Of a DNA stretch of 64,000 nucleotides, positions 26,835-35,584 are shown in pieces; position 1 is the stretch's first letter; each line of letters opens with the position of its first letter. This DNA comes from Rhodoferax ferrireducens (GTDB lineage Bacteria; Pseudomonadota; Gammaproteobacteria; Burkholderiales; Burkholderiaceae_C): assembly GCF_003347515.1 (NCBI RefSeq), contig NZ_QEII01000314.1:62001-126000 (forward strand). The letters run 5' to 3'. The translations under genes were made by a program, and so were the position numbers. The notes under the pieces were generated by a model. The model was not told the DNA's origin and searched no databases. It saw only the letters and a list, made by a program, of their open reading frames with translations.

Positions 26835-27688
26835 AATTGACGCCTGCATCCACGCACCCCAAGACGGTGTCGCCCATCAAGGCCATGATTCTGGCGGCCG
26901 GGCGTGGTGAGCGCATGCGACCGCTGACCGACACCACGCCCAAACCGCTGTTGCCGGTACGTGGCAAGCCGCTGATGCAGTGGCCGCTGGAAGCGCTGGC
27001 GCGCGGCGGCTTTGACGCGGTGGTGGTGAACACCGCCTGGCTGGGAGCGCAGATTGCCGACCGGTTCAAGAGTGTTTTTGTGCTCCAGCCCCCGTCCAAT
27101 AAGCGCGAACAGCTACTAAATGAGGAGTGCTTGCACATCACGTACTCGGATGAGGGGCGTGACTTTGGCGGCGCCCTGGAAACCGCTGGCGGCATTGCAC
27201 GGGCCTTGCCGCTGCTGTGTCCGCCGGCCGCCATCGGCGCCAGTGCGGAGGTGTTCTGGGTGCTGGCCGGCGACGTGTTTGCGCCGGATTTTGTGTTTGC
27301 GCAAGCGGCGGTGGATCGCTTTGCTGCCAGTGACAAACTGGCCCATCTGTGGCTGGTGCCCAACCCCGAGCACAACCGCAAGGGCGATTTCGGCCTGTCG
27401 GTGAATCCAAATGACGTACAGGGCATGGGCCTGGCGCTGAACCTCGGCCCGGATGACGCGCGCCCACGCTACACCTATTCCACCATCGGCCTGTACCGGC
27501 GCCAACTGTTTGCGCAACCCTGGTGCGACATCGCCCCCGGCAATCCTCACGGCATCAAGGCGGCGCTGGCGCCCTTGCTGCGTGCGGCCATGGATCAGGC
27601 ACGGGTCAGCGCCGAGCTCTACACGGGATGCTGGACCGATGTCGGTACACCGCAGCGGCTGGCGCAATTGAACGCCTCAGCCCCTTAA
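26831..27688 (+). CDS. murU: N-acetylmuramate alpha-1-phosphate uridylyltransferase-like nucleotidyltransferase
   Basis: The 285-residue nucleotidyltransferase has the signature AMILAAGRGERMRPLTDTTP followed by KPLLPVRGKPL, and the metal-site GDVFAPDF and WTDVGTPQRL motifs of MurU, which makes UDP-MurNAc in the peptidoglycan recycling bypass. At about residues 82-100 (SVFVLQPPSNKREQLLNEEC) there is an in-frame insertion that ordinary MurU proteins lack; it is encoded by a dispersed repeat (27083-27127). It begins inside the last codon of speH. The insertion falls in a loop before strand ITYSDEG, so activity may be retained. Confidence 0.85.
   Translation: MKLTPASTHPKTVSPIKAMILAAGRGERMRPLTDTTPKPLLPVRGKPLMQWPLEALARGGFDAVVVNTAWLGAQIADRFKSVFVLQPPSNKREQLLNEECLHITYSDEGRDFGGALETAGGIARALPLLCPPAAIGASAEVFWVLAGDVFAPDFVFAQAAVDRFAASDKLAHLWLVPNPEHNRKGDFGLSVNPNDVQGMGLALNLGPDDARPRYTYSTIGLYRRQLFAQPWCDIAPGNPHGIKAALAPLLRAAMDQARVSAELYTGCWTDVGTPQRLAQLNASAP
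27083..27127 (-). repeat. dispersed repeat, copy B, inside murU
   Basis: Read on the minus strand this is TAGTAGCTGTTCGCGC followed by TTATTGGACGGGGGCTGGAG, matching the TAGCTG...GCGC...GACGGGGGCT pattern of the family. It is in frame in murU and encodes the peptide LQPPSNKREQLL, absent from typical MurU proteins. Confidence 0.75.
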
Positions 27689-28309
27689 CTTCACCAGGGC
27701 TGCCATACGGGCAGCGTCCGTGCCCTGGCTGCTCAACCCGGCCGCAACACCTTGCTGGTCGGCAGCGGTGCAGTTCTGGCTGACCTTCCATTTGCCCACC
27801 CAGCGTTGCACCGGGATCTCGATCGCGACGATGGCTTTGAGCATGCTGGCGATGTAGTCGGCCGGCGCGTCAGACACCTGCCAGGGCAGGGCCTGGCCAG
27901 CCTCGTGGGCCTGGGTCAGGCGGGTCACCACCTCCAGCACCCGGGCCGGATCTTCGAAGGCCTGCGGCACGCCGTGGGCGTGCACGGTGGCGTAATTCCA
28001 GGTCGGCACGGCCTTGCCGTGGGCGTGCTTGCTGGGGTACCAGTTGGGCGACACATAGGCCTGCGGCCCGGTGAACACCGCCACCGACGGGGCACCTGCA
28101 GCCAGCGCCTGCCACACCGGATTGGCGCGCGCCACATGGCCGACCAGCGTGCCGTGTTCGCCCCGGTCCGCGTCCAGCAAAAACGGAATGTGGTTGACCA
28201 GCAGCTCGCCCTGGTGCTGGACGATCCAGGTGGCCAGCGGGTGGGTGCGCACCAGCGCGTGCAGCGTGGCGGCGTCGGTCTCTTCGAAGTGGGGCGGCAG
28301 ATAGGTCAT
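27677..28309 (-). CDS. PaiB-like FMN-binding negative transcriptional regulator family protein
   Basis: The 210-residue protein MTYLPPHFEETDAATLHALV is a PaiB-family flavin split-barrel protein: HIPFLLDADRGEHGTLVGHV, the VFTGPQAYVSPNWYPSK motif and VPTWNYATVHAHG are characteristic. B. subtilis PaiB affects sporulation and protease genes, but many relatives are probably FMN enzymes. Start overlaps the upstream OsmC stop (ATGA), so the two are co-translated. The operon diverges from a MocR regulator at 28918. Overlaps the end of murU by 12 bases, convergently. Confidence 0.9.
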   Translation of the reverse strand: MTYLPPHFEETDAATLHALVRTHPLATWIVQHQGELLVNHIPFLLDADRGEHGTLVGHVARANPVWQALAAGAPSVAVFTGPQAYVSPNWYPSKHAHGKAVPTWNYATVHAHGVPQAFEDPARVLEVVTRLTQAHEAGQALPWQVSDAPADYIASMLKAIVAIEIPVQRWVGKWKVSQNCTAADQQGVAAGLSSQGTDAARMAALVKLRG

Positions 28310-28794
28310 GGGTTGGAGCTGGTGGGGGTTGCAAAAACGGGTTCGCACAGCACTTCGGTCTTGACCGAGTTGGCGATAAAGCAGGAGGCATGTGCGCGGT
28401 GGTGCAAGTCCTGTAGCTCCGCCAGCGTGGGGCAGCGCTCTGGCGCAAACTGCACGGCCGGGCGCAGGGTGACACGGGTCATGGCCACCTGGCCTTCGGC
28501 GTTGCGCGCCATCACGCCCACGGCCTCGTCGCGGTAACTGTCCACCACCCAGCCGGCCCGGGCGGCCACGTCCAGAAACCAGAGCATATGGCAGCTGGAC
28601 AGGGATGCGACAAAAGCCTCCTCGGGGTCCACGCCCGCCGGGTCGGAATAGGGCAGCGGCACCACATGCGGCGAGGACGAAGCGCTCACCACCGCCCCGC
28701 CGTCGAAGTGCCAGGCGTGGCGGCGGCTGTAGCGGTGGTCGGTAAACGGCGCTTGGTCGCGCTGCCAGAGAACGGTGCTGGTGTGCTGGGCCAT
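28306..28794 (-). CDS. OsmC-family peroxiredoxin-like protein
   Basis: The 162-residue protein has the two OsmC cysteines, in ASLSSCHMLWFL (about C68) and AHASCFIANSVKTEV (about C138), and the SPHVVPLPYSDP region. OsmC/Ohr proteins reduce organic hydroperoxides through this Cys pair. First gene of an operon with the PaiB-like gene. A MocR-family regulator lies 124 bases away on the opposite strand and probably controls both. The substrate is not predictable; it groups with OsmC-like (YhfA/SACOL-type) rather than Ohr proper. Confidence 0.9.
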   Translation of the reverse strand: MAQHTSTVLWQRDQAPFTDHRYSRRHAWHFDGGAVVSASSSPHVVPLPYSDPAGVDPEEAFVASLSSCHMLWFLDVAARAGWVVDSYRDEAVGVMARNAEGQVAMTRVTLRPAVQFAPERCPTLAELQDLHHRAHASCFIANSVKTEVLCEPVFATPTSSNP

Positions 28795-28917
28795 GGTGGG
28801 CTCTCGGTTGGACTGCAAGGAAACGACGCTGAAGGCGCCTTGGGCGCGGTAGCACGGGCTGCTACAGTGGTTCCTTAGTTTATAAAACTTCCATGCATTG
28901 CAAAGGGCCAATTCAGC

Positions 28918-30375
28918 ATGAGTCAAAGAGCCAATGCACCCAAGACCGCACCTCAACCGCGCGCCGAGTCGGTGCGTCAGCGGGTTTACCTGGAGCTGCG
29001 CCGCGCCATTGAACAAGGCACTTTCAAGCCCGGCACGCGCCTGCCCGCGTCGCGTGCGCAGGCCCAGACCCTGGGGGTGTCGCGCAACAGCGTGTTGTGG
29101 GCGCTGGAGCGCCTGCAGTCCGAAGGTTATGTGGTGGCGCGCGTGGGGGACGGCAGCTACGTGGCCGACGACTTGGGCGCCTTGGGTGCTACGCCCATGG
29201 GCTTGCGTCCCGCCGTGAGTGCCGGCCTGTCGCAGCGCGGGCAACTGATTGCCGACACCGTGCTGCACTGGAACCCGCCCCTGCAGGCGGCGCTGCCTTT
29301 TCGCATCGGGGCGCCCGAGGTGGCCACCTTCCCCTTTGCCCTGTGGGACCGGCTGGCGCGCCAGGCCTCCAAGGCCCAGCGCATGGCGCAAGCCCAGTAC
29401 CTGGACCCGGCCGGTGCGCCCGCGCTGCGTGACGCCGTTGCGCAGTGGCTGTGGGTATCGCGCGGCATCCGCTGCGAGGCCGGCCAGGTGGTGGTGTGCT
29501 CGGGCTCGCAGCAGGCCATCGACCTGATTGGCCGCCTGTTGCTGGACGTGGGCGATGAAGCGCTGGTGGAGGACCCCGGCTACCCCGGCATCCGCGCCAG
29601 TCTGGCAGGCCATGGGGTTAGCGTACGGCCCGTGCCGGTCGATGCAGAGGGGCTGGTGATCGACCAGACCGTCACGCAATGGCCCGCCGCGCGGCTGGCG
29701 GTGGTCACACCCACCTCGCAGTTTCCCACCGGCGTGCGCATGAGCCTCAAGCGTCGCCTGGCCCTGCTGGATTGGGCCAACGCGCAGCGCGCCTGGATTG
29801 TCGAAGACGACTACGACGGGGAGTTCCAGTACGGCACACACCGCCTGCCGGCCCTGTGCAGCCTGCCCCACGCAGAGCGCGTGTTGTATGTGGGCACCTT
29901 TTCCAAAACACTGCACCCCGGCTTGCGCCTGGGTTTTGTGGTGCTGCCGCATGCGCTGGCCAACGCTTTCGCCATGGCCCGCGCCATCAGCGACCGCCAT
30001 GCGCCCGGCGACGCCCAGGCGGTGCTGGCCCGCTTCATCACGGAGGGTCATCTGCTGCGCCACTTGCGCCGCATGCGCGAGCTCTACCCGCAGCGCCAGC
30101 GGGTGCTGATAGACGCCCTGGCCGACGCCAGCCACGGCCAGCTGCAGCTGCGGCCCAGCGAGCAAGGCCTGCATTTGCTGCATGAATTGCCGGCGGACCA
30201 AAACGACCAGACCCTGTCCGCGCGCGCCCAGGCTGCGGGCATTCTGCTGGCGCCCCTGTCGCGTTACACCATCGCGTCCACGCGCCGGGGCTGGCTGTTT
30301 GGTTACGCCGGTTATGACACGGCTGCGCTGCGTGCTGCAGCCGCCAGGCTCGGTGTTTTGCTGCAAGCCAAGTAG
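28918..30375 (+). CDS. MocR-type transcriptional regulator (GntR HTH plus aminotransferase domain)
   Basis: The 485-residue protein has a GntR winged helix at about 18-80 (VRQRVYLELRRAIEQGTFKP, then LGVSRNSVLWALERLQSEGY) and a PLP aminotransferase-like domain with DPAGAPALR, EDPGYPGIR, VEDDYDGEF and the PLP-Lys motif GTFSKTLHPGLRLGF. It diverges from the OsmC-PaiB operon over 123 bases. Together with the MocR at 17955, divergent from another flavin split-barrel gene, it suggests two related regulatory modules in this window. The effector is unknown. Confidence 0.93.
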   Translation: MSQRANAPKTAPQPRAESVRQRVYLELRRAIEQGTFKPGTRLPASRAQAQTLGVSRNSVLWALERLQSEGYVVARVGDGSYVADDLGALGATPMGLRPAVSAGLSQRGQLIADTVLHWNPPLQAALPFRIGAPEVATFPFALWDRLARQASKAQRMAQAQYLDPAGAPALRDAVAQWLWVSRGIRCEAGQVVVCSGSQQAIDLIGRLLLDVGDEALVEDPGYPGIRASLAGHGVSVRPVPVDAEGLVIDQTVTQWPAARLAVVTPTSQFPTGVRMSLKRRLALLDWANAQRAWIVEDDYDGEFQYGTHRLPALCSLPHAERVLYVGTFSKTLHPGLRLGFVVLPHALANAFAMARAISDRHAPGDAQAVLARFITEGHLLRHLRRMRELYPQRQRVLIDALADASHGQLQLRPSEQGLHLLHELPADQNDQTLSARAQAAGILLAPLSRYTIASTRRGWLFGYAGYDTAALRAAAARLGVLLQAK

Positions 30376-30432
30376 CCAAGCACAAGTCAGTGCCGCGCTT
30401 TACACTGGACCATTGAACACCTGATCCACACC

Positions 30433-31818
30433 ATGACCTTCGCCCTGTATTCACAACGTCGCGCTGCCCTGGCAGCCCAACTCGGCCCCAAGGGCATCGC
30501 CATTTTGCCCACCGCGCCCGAACAGCAGCGCAACCGCGACGCCGACTTTTTGTTCCGGCATGACAGCTACTTTTATTACTTGACTGGTTTCACCGAGCCC
30601 AGGGCCTGGCTGGTGATTACCGGCGACGGCAAGAGCACTTTGTTTTGTGCGCCGAAAGACCTGGAGCGTGAAATCTGGGATGGCTACCGGTTGGGGCCGG
30701 AGGCCGCGCCCGCCCAACTGGGTGTGGACGCGGCTTTTTCGGTTACTGAGTTGGACGCCCAGATGTCCGGTCTGCTGGACGGCCGCGATGCCATCTGGTA
30801 TCCCTTTGCCACCCACAAGGGGCTGGAATCGCGCGTCGATGGCTGGCTGGGCAGCCTGCGCGCCCGTGTCCGTTATGGCACCTTGTGCCCCGAGCAGCAA
30901 CGCGATTTGTGCGGTCCGCTCGACGAGATGCGACTGGTTAAAGACCCCTATGAGCAAGCCACCATGCGCCGCGCCGCGCAGATCAGTGCCGGTGCCCACA
31001 TCCGCGCCATGCAGTTGAGTGCCCGCATGCTGCGGGGTGGCCAGGAGGTGCGTGAATACCACCTGGACGCCGAACTGCTGCACGAGTTTCGCCGCCATGG
31101 TTCGCAGTACCCGGCCTATGGTTCCATCGTGGCCGCCGGCGCCAACGCCTGCGTGCTGCACTACCGCGCCGACACGGCTCCGGTGCGTGACGGTGAACTG
31201 GTGTTGATCGACGCGGGTTGCGAACTCGATGGCTATGCGTCCGACATCACCCGCACCTTCCCCGCCAACGGCAAGTTCAGCGGACCCCAGCGCGCGCTGT
31301 ACGAGCTGGTGCTGGCCTCGCAGGAAGCCGCCATTGCCGTGACAAAGACCGGCGCCCGCTTTACCGACCCGCACGAAGCCAGCGTCAAGGTGTTGGCACA
31401 GGGCCTGCTGGACTTGGGGCTGCTGGACGCCAATAAGGTGGGGACACTACAGGACGTGATTGAAAAACGCGCCTACTTCCAGTTCTACATGCACCGCACC
31501 GGCCACTGGCTGGGTATGGACGTGCACGACTGTGGTGGCTACATCGAGCCGTCAGAAGTCGGCACGGTGAGCGAGCGAAAAGACCCGTTGAGCGGCGAAG
31601 TCATCAAAAACCGGCCCAGCCGCATTCTGCGAGCCGGCATGGTGCTGACGATAGAGCCCGGCCTTTATGTGCGGCCGGCTGACGGGGTGCCGGCCCAGTT
31701 CCACAACATCGGTATTCGCATCGAGGACGATGCCATCGTGACGGACTCCGGCTGCGAATTGATCAGCCGCGGTGTGCCGGTGCAAGCGGACGAGATTGAG
31801 GCACTGATGCGGGAGTGA
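30433..31818 (+). CDS. pepP: Xaa-Pro aminopeptidase P
   Basis: The 461-residue dinuclear-metal peptidase removes N-terminal residues preceding proline. The N-terminal creatinase-like domain (about 1-170) begins FALYSQRRAALAAQLG with YYLTGFTEPRAWLVI. The pita-bread domain carries LIDAGCELDGYASDITRTFP (two Asp ligands), the His of HRTGHWLGMDVHDCGGY, and Glu ligands in GMVLTIEPGLY and GIRIEDDAIV. Length and order fit E. coli PepP. It follows mocR with a 57-base gap and is probably independent of it. Confidence 0.95.
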   Translation: MTFALYSQRRAALAAQLGPKGIAILPTAPEQQRNRDADFLFRHDSYFYYLTGFTEPRAWLVITGDGKSTLFCAPKDLEREIWDGYRLGPEAAPAQLGVDAAFSVTELDAQMSGLLDGRDAIWYPFATHKGLESRVDGWLGSLRARVRYGTLCPEQQRDLCGPLDEMRLVKDPYEQATMRRAAQISAGAHIRAMQLSARMLRGGQEVREYHLDAELLHEFRRHGSQYPAYGSIVAAGANACVLHYRADTAPVRDGELVLIDAGCELDGYASDITRTFPANGKFSGPQRALYELVLASQEAAIAVTKTGARFTDPHEASVKVLAQGLLDLGLLDANKVGTLQDVIEKRAYFQFYMHRTGHWLGMDVHDCGGYIEPSEVGTVSERKDPLSGEVIKNRPSRILRAGMVLTIEPGLYVRPADGVPAQFHNIGIRIEDDAIVTDSGCELISRGVPVQADEIEALMRE

Positions 31819-31905
31819 GTGCATTCAGGGCGCCAATCCCGTCGGGATATTGCGAATTAGCAACTGAACCGTCAATATCGAGGCAGTTGGCGTCGGATTC
31901 CGATA

Positions 31906-31932
31906 GCATGTTTGCTCAAGGATCAAACATGC
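31906..31932 (+). promoter_or_regulatory. stem-loop with the ribosome site in its loop
   Basis: GCATGTTTG (31906-31914) pairs perfectly with CAAACATGC (31924-31932). The 9-base loop contains AAGGA (31918-31922), 11 bases before the ATG at 31934. The structure ends one base before the start codon and could modulate translation; no known riboswitch or thermometer family is recognised. Confidence 0.5.
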
Positions 31933-31933
31933 C

Positions 31934-32818
31934 ATGCCTATCCATATCGGTCACCAGACGCGAACTGCCCTAGTCACTGTCGGCTGTGTCGGCGTCATCG
32001 GCATGGCCGGTCTGGCCCGCGCCGAACCGATGGTTGAATTGACCGCAACGCACATCCCTGCGTTTGGCCCGGTCAAGAACGTCCCATGGTGGGAGAAAGA
32101 GGCCAGTCCAGCGTTGGATGCCACCGATGTCGAAGGCCGGACAAACGATGCCGATGATGCAATCTCAGCGCAAGAACTGCTTGTCAGGAATCGTCCAGCG
32201 GGTCACTCAGATGCCGGACGAAGTGAAAGAGGACAAGCCGCAAGATCGCTGTTGCCGGCGGGCGCCCAAGTCACGGGGCCATCGACTTCATTCGCGGAGG
32301 CCTCGGGTGTCAAAGAGGACGCGGCGTGGCGCGCTGAACTTGCCCACACCGTTCTGGACGCGGTTCGCCCGGCCTACGAAGGACTGGCCGGCGCTGGCGT
32401 CCTGGGTGCCATACGCGATATGGAGTCTGGGCTCGGCCTGGACAGGGGCTGGTCGTTTGATGACGCACTGTCAGGCAATTACTCGCCGAATGGAGGCCCG
32501 GGCTCCCATGCCGAATCGGTGTCGTGGGCCGGGTCCGGCAATCGATCCGACACGTCCAATCGACCGCGCTCCGCCGCACAGATCGCCGATGACCAGAGGA
32601 ACGCCGCAGTCCTCCTGGAAAAATTCATTGACGAAATCATGCCGTGGGTCCTCGCGCTGGTCGGGGTGTATGCGCTCGGGTACATGGTCAAGTTTTCGCT
32701 GGAATACAGTCAGTGGAGAGCGGTACGCCGGCGCAAGCGCAGCGCCTTCAGTTCAAGACAGCCGGTACGCACGGTGCGCAAGCGACACAGGCGACATAAA
32801 CACCGCCCCACGGTCTGA
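31934..32818 (+). CDS. hypothetical exported protein with C-terminal membrane anchor and basic tail
   Basis: I do not recognise this 294-residue protein. It begins with a signal peptide (TALVTVGCVGVIGMAGLARA, about 11-30), followed by a low-complexity, mostly polar region with PVKNVPWWEKEASPALD and Gly/Ser-rich segments, one membrane helix (about 238-260, MPWVLALVGVYALGYMVKFS) and a tail of about 35 residues very rich in Arg and Lys (RRRKRSAFSSRQPVRTVRKR). If the signal peptide is cleaved, the body would be periplasmic and the basic tail cytoplasmic. Another long frame (32064-33017) overlaps but lacks these features. Convergent with the OmpA-like gene 20 bases away. Confidence 0.7.
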   Translation: MPIHIGHQTRTALVTVGCVGVIGMAGLARAEPMVELTATHIPAFGPVKNVPWWEKEASPALDATDVEGRTNDADDAISAQELLVRNRPAGHSDAGRSERGQAARSLLPAGAQVTGPSTSFAEASGVKEDAAWRAELAHTVLDAVRPAYEGLAGAGVLGAIRDMESGLGLDRGWSFDDALSGNYSPNGGPGSHAESVSWAGSGNRSDTSNRPRSAAQIADDQRNAAVLLEKFIDEIMPWVLALVGVYALGYMVKFSLEYSQWRAVRRRKRSAFSSRQPVRTVRKRHRRHKHRPTV

Positions 32819-32838
32819 TTTTCGACGCCTGTTGCCGA

Positions 32839-33495
32839 TTATTTTTGGGACAGCGGGCGCTCAGCGAGGAAGATTTCAATACGGCGGTTCCTGGCCCGAC
32901 CGGTCTCGCTGTTGTTATCCGCAATCGGCTCGCGCGAACCCCGGCCATCGATCTGGATGCGACGCCCATCCACGCCGCGCGAAACCAGATAGTCGCGTGC
33001 GCTGGCCGCACGGTTGACCGACAAGGGATTGTTGATGGCGTCAGATCCGGTGCTGTCGGTGTGTCCGATCACACGGATTTCAGTATTGGCCTGGCTGCTC
33101 AAGCCTTGCGCAAACTGGTCAAGAATGGGCCGCAGGTTCGGCCTGATGTCGGATCGGCCTGTGTCGAACGAGATATCACTCGGAATGTTCAGCTTGAGCT
33201 GGTTGTCGGGCGTCTGCGTCACAGCCACACCGGTGCCCGCCGTGGCCTTTTCCATGGCGGCCTTTTTCTGGGCCATCTGGTTGGACCAGATGTAGCCCCC
33301 CAGTGCACCCAAACCGGCGCCGACTGCCACCGCGCCCCGGTCATCCCCGATGGCCGCACCCGCCAGGGCGCCTATGCCCCCGCCGATGGCTGCACTGCGC
33401 TGCGCATCGCTCATGTTGGCGCAGCCTGTGGCCAGCACGGCGACGGCGCCAAAAATCAAAGCGATCGAACCGCTACGTGATGCAATAGTTGTCAT
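32839..33495 (-). CDS. OmpA-family lipoprotein with glycine-zipper segment (YiaD-like)
   Basis: The 218-residue product has a lipoprotein signal with VLATGC (about 20-25), a Gly/Ala zipper segment (GGGIGALAGAAIGDDRGAVA, then AGLGALGGYIW) and an OmpA C-terminal peptidoglycan-binding domain with the motif IRVIGHTDSTGSDAINNPLS followed by NRAASARDYLVSRG. It anchors the outer membrane to peptidoglycan or acts as a lipoprotein of the YiaD/Pal type. No tol or pal genes are adjacent. Confidence 0.93.
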   Translation of the reverse strand: MTTIASRSGSIALIFGAVAVLATGCANMSDAQRSAAIGGGIGALAGAAIGDDRGAVAVGAGLGALGGYIWSNQMAQKKAAMEKATAGTGVAVTQTPDNQLKLNIPSDISFDTGRSDIRPNLRPILDQFAQGLSSQANTEIRVIGHTDSTGSDAINNPLSVNRAASARDYLVSRGVDGRRIQIDGRGSREPIADNNSETGRARNRRIEIFLAERPLSQK

Positions 33496-33723
33496 AAGTC
33501 ATCCTTCATGTGAAGTTTTAGTGTAACTATTTGGCGCTTTTCATGGGGGAGGCGGCTCCCCGCACGGGCTCAATGATGCAGCGTAGTAGCACCGTCTTTG
33601 TCCATTTTTGCGTTTTCGCAATGGGCGATTTCCGGTTTCTGAATTTAATGATTCACCAGTCAGCCGCAGGTGCGGCGATGCCGGTTCGTGCATGGCCCGG
33701 CTGCGACGCGAAGGAGGCCCACC

Positions 33724-34548
33724 ATGAGCACGATCACGACAAAAGACGGTACCCATATTTTCTATAAGGATTGGGGGGCGGGACAGCCGCTGGTGTTCAG
33801 TCACGGCTGGCCCCTCAATGCGGACAGTTGGGAGTCCCAGATGCTGTTTCTGGCCTCACACGGCTTTCGCTGCATCGCCCATGACCGCCGCGGCCATGGC
33901 CGGTCGAGCCAGCCTTGGGGCGGCAACGACATGGACACTTTTGCTGACGACCTGGCCTTGCTCATCGACACGCTGGTTCTGCAAGACGCCGTTCTGATCG
34001 GCTTCTCCATGGGCGGCGGTGAAGTGGCCCGCTACATCGGCCGTCACGGCACGCAACACGTGGCCAAGGCGGCGCTGATCGCCGCCGTGCCACCGCTGAT
34101 GCTGAAGACGCCGGCCAATCCCGATGGTGTGCCGATGGCGGTGTTCGATGGCTTGCGGGCCAGCGCCACCGCCGATCGCGCCCAGTTGTACAAAGATCTC
34201 GCCAGCGGCCCGTTCTTCGGGGCCAACCGGCCCGGTGCCAAGGTTTCGCAGGGCATGATCGACGCCTTCTGGCTGCGCGGCATGCAGGCCAGTCACAAGA
34301 GCACGCTGGACTGCATCAAGGCCTTCTCCGAGACCGACTTCACCGACGACCTCCAGAAATTCGACGTGCCGACGCTGATCGTGCATGGCGACGACGACCA
34401 GATTGTCCCGATCGCCACCTCGGCCTTGCGCGTATCGAAGCTGGTCCCGAAGGCGAGCCTGAAGGTCTACGCCGGGGCACCCCATGGCCTCGCGGATACG
34501 CACAAAGACCAGCTCAACGCTGATCTGCTGGCTTTCCTGCGATCCTGA
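33724..34548 (+). CDS. alpha/beta hydrolase, non-haem chloroperoxidase-like
   Basis: The 274-residue enzyme starts at [20 protein letters not shown] after a GAAGGAGG ribosome site. The nucleophile elbow is [17 protein letters not shown] (Ser about 97), with oxyanion [11 protein letters not shown], the acid in [10 protein letters not shown] (Asp about 227) and His in [12 protein letters not shown]. This is the cofactor-free haloperoxidase/esterase group; in vivo they are esterases. A stop 35 bases inside the convergent pip gene means the ends overlap. Confidence 0.93.
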   Translation: MSTITTKDGTHIFYKDWGAGQPLVFSHGWPLNADSWESQMLFLASHGFRCIAHDRRGHGRSSQPWGGNDMDTFADDLALLIDTLVLQDAVLIGFSMGGGEVARYIGRHGTQHVAKAALIAAVPPLMLKTPANPDGVPMAVFDGLRASATADRAQLYKDLASGPFFGANRPGAKVSQGMIDAFWLRGMQASHKSTLDCIKAFSETDFTDDLQKFDVPTLIVHGDDDQIVPIATSALRVSKLVPKASLKVYAGAPHGLADTHKDQLNADLLAFLRS

Positions 34549-35512
34549 AGTCGAGTTTGAATTGCTCAGTCGCGGCGACCAGCGCGCTGGCAATACCGGG
34601 TTCGAAGGCCGCGTGCCCAGCGTCTTCAATCATCCGAAAACTCGCCTCGGGCCAAGCCTGATGCAGGCGCCAGGCGGAGCGCGGGGGGCACACCACGTCG
34701 TAGCGCCCCTGAATGATGACGGCCGGCAGGTGGCGAATTCGGTCCACGTTGCGGATCAGCTGGTCGTCCGTCAAAAAAGCGTCGTGGCGAAAATAGTGCG
34801 CCTCCAGCCGGCCCACGCCCAGCGCCACCGCGTCCGAGCCAAACTCGTCCGCCACCTCGGGGTGGGGCAGCAGATGCAGGCAACTGCCCTCGTAACGGCT
34901 CCAGGTACGCGCCGCCTGCAAATTTTCTTCCGCGTTGTCGCTGAACAGGCGCTTGACGTAGGCTTGCAGTAAATCACCCCGTTCTGCCTCTGGAATATTG
35001 GCCACGAACTGGGCATGCTCTTGCGGAAAAAACCACTGGACGCCATTCAGAAACCAGTCGATCTCGGGCTGGGTGCACAGAAAGATGCCGCGCAGGACGA
35101 AACCGGTGCAGCACTCGGGGTGCGCCTCGCCATAGGCCAGGGCCAGTGTTGAGCCCCAGGAGCCGCCAAACACCAGCCACTGCGTGATGCCCAGCATCTG
35201 CCGCAGGCGCTCGATATCGCCAATGAGCAGCTGGGTGGTGTTGTTGCGATACTCGCCCAGCGGCGTTGACTTGCCCGCGCCGCGCTGGTCAAACAGCACG
35301 ATGCGGTAGTAGGCCGGGTCAAAAAATTGACGATGCCGCGGTGACAGGCCCGCGCCCGGCCCACCATGCAGGAACAGCACCGGCACCCCCTTGGGGTTGC
35401 CGCACTCTTCCCAATACAGGGTGTGCACCTCGTCCACTGGCAAGCGGCCGCTGCGGTAAGGTTCGATGAGGGGATAGACGGCGGTGCGCAGGGTCAATTC
35501 AGTCACGGGCAT
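34514..35512 (-). CDS. pip: prolyl iminopeptidase
   Basis: The 332-residue S33-family peptidase releases N-terminal proline. It has the [18 protein letters not shown] oxyanion region (about 49-66), nucleophile elbow GGSWGS with S118, acid D272 in GRYDVVCP, and H300 in [11 protein letters not shown]. The start [10 protein letters not shown] has GAAAGGA upstream; a longer frame is open but not needed. Overlaps the convergent hydrolase gene by 35 bases. Confidence 0.95.
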   Translation of the reverse strand: MPVTELTLRTAVYPLIEPYRSGRLPVDEVHTLYWEECGNPKGVPVLFLHGGPGAGLSPRHRQFFDPAYYRIVLFDQRGAGKSTPLGEYRNNTTQLLIGDIERLRQMLGITQWLVFGGSWGSTLALAYGEAHPECCTGFVLRGIFLCTQPEIDWFLNGVQWFFPQEHAQFVANIPEAERGDLLQAYVKRLFSDNAEENLQAARTWSRYEGSCLHLLPHPEVADEFGSDAVALGVGRLEAHYFRHDAFLTDDQLIRNVDRIRHLPAVIIQGRYDVVCPPRSAWRLHQAWPEASFRMIEDAGHAAFEPGIASALVAATEQFKLDFRIAGKPADQR

Positions 35513-35584
35513 TTCCTTTCGATGGGATGGCGACACTGTAATCTGGCGTGCAGTGCCCGCGTGCGTGGATGGTATGGTCAGGCC

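Noticed and set aside
28306-30366. A 686-codon minus-strand frame covering OsmC and mocR
   Set aside because: Only the last 162 codons (OsmC, from 28794) are real; the rest is antisense to mocR.
32064-33017. A 317-codon plus-strand frame overlapping the hypothetical membrane protein
   Set aside because: Translation is Arg/Pro-rich and crosses into the OmpA gene; the overlapping 294-residue frame has a signal peptide, a membrane helix and a ribosome site.
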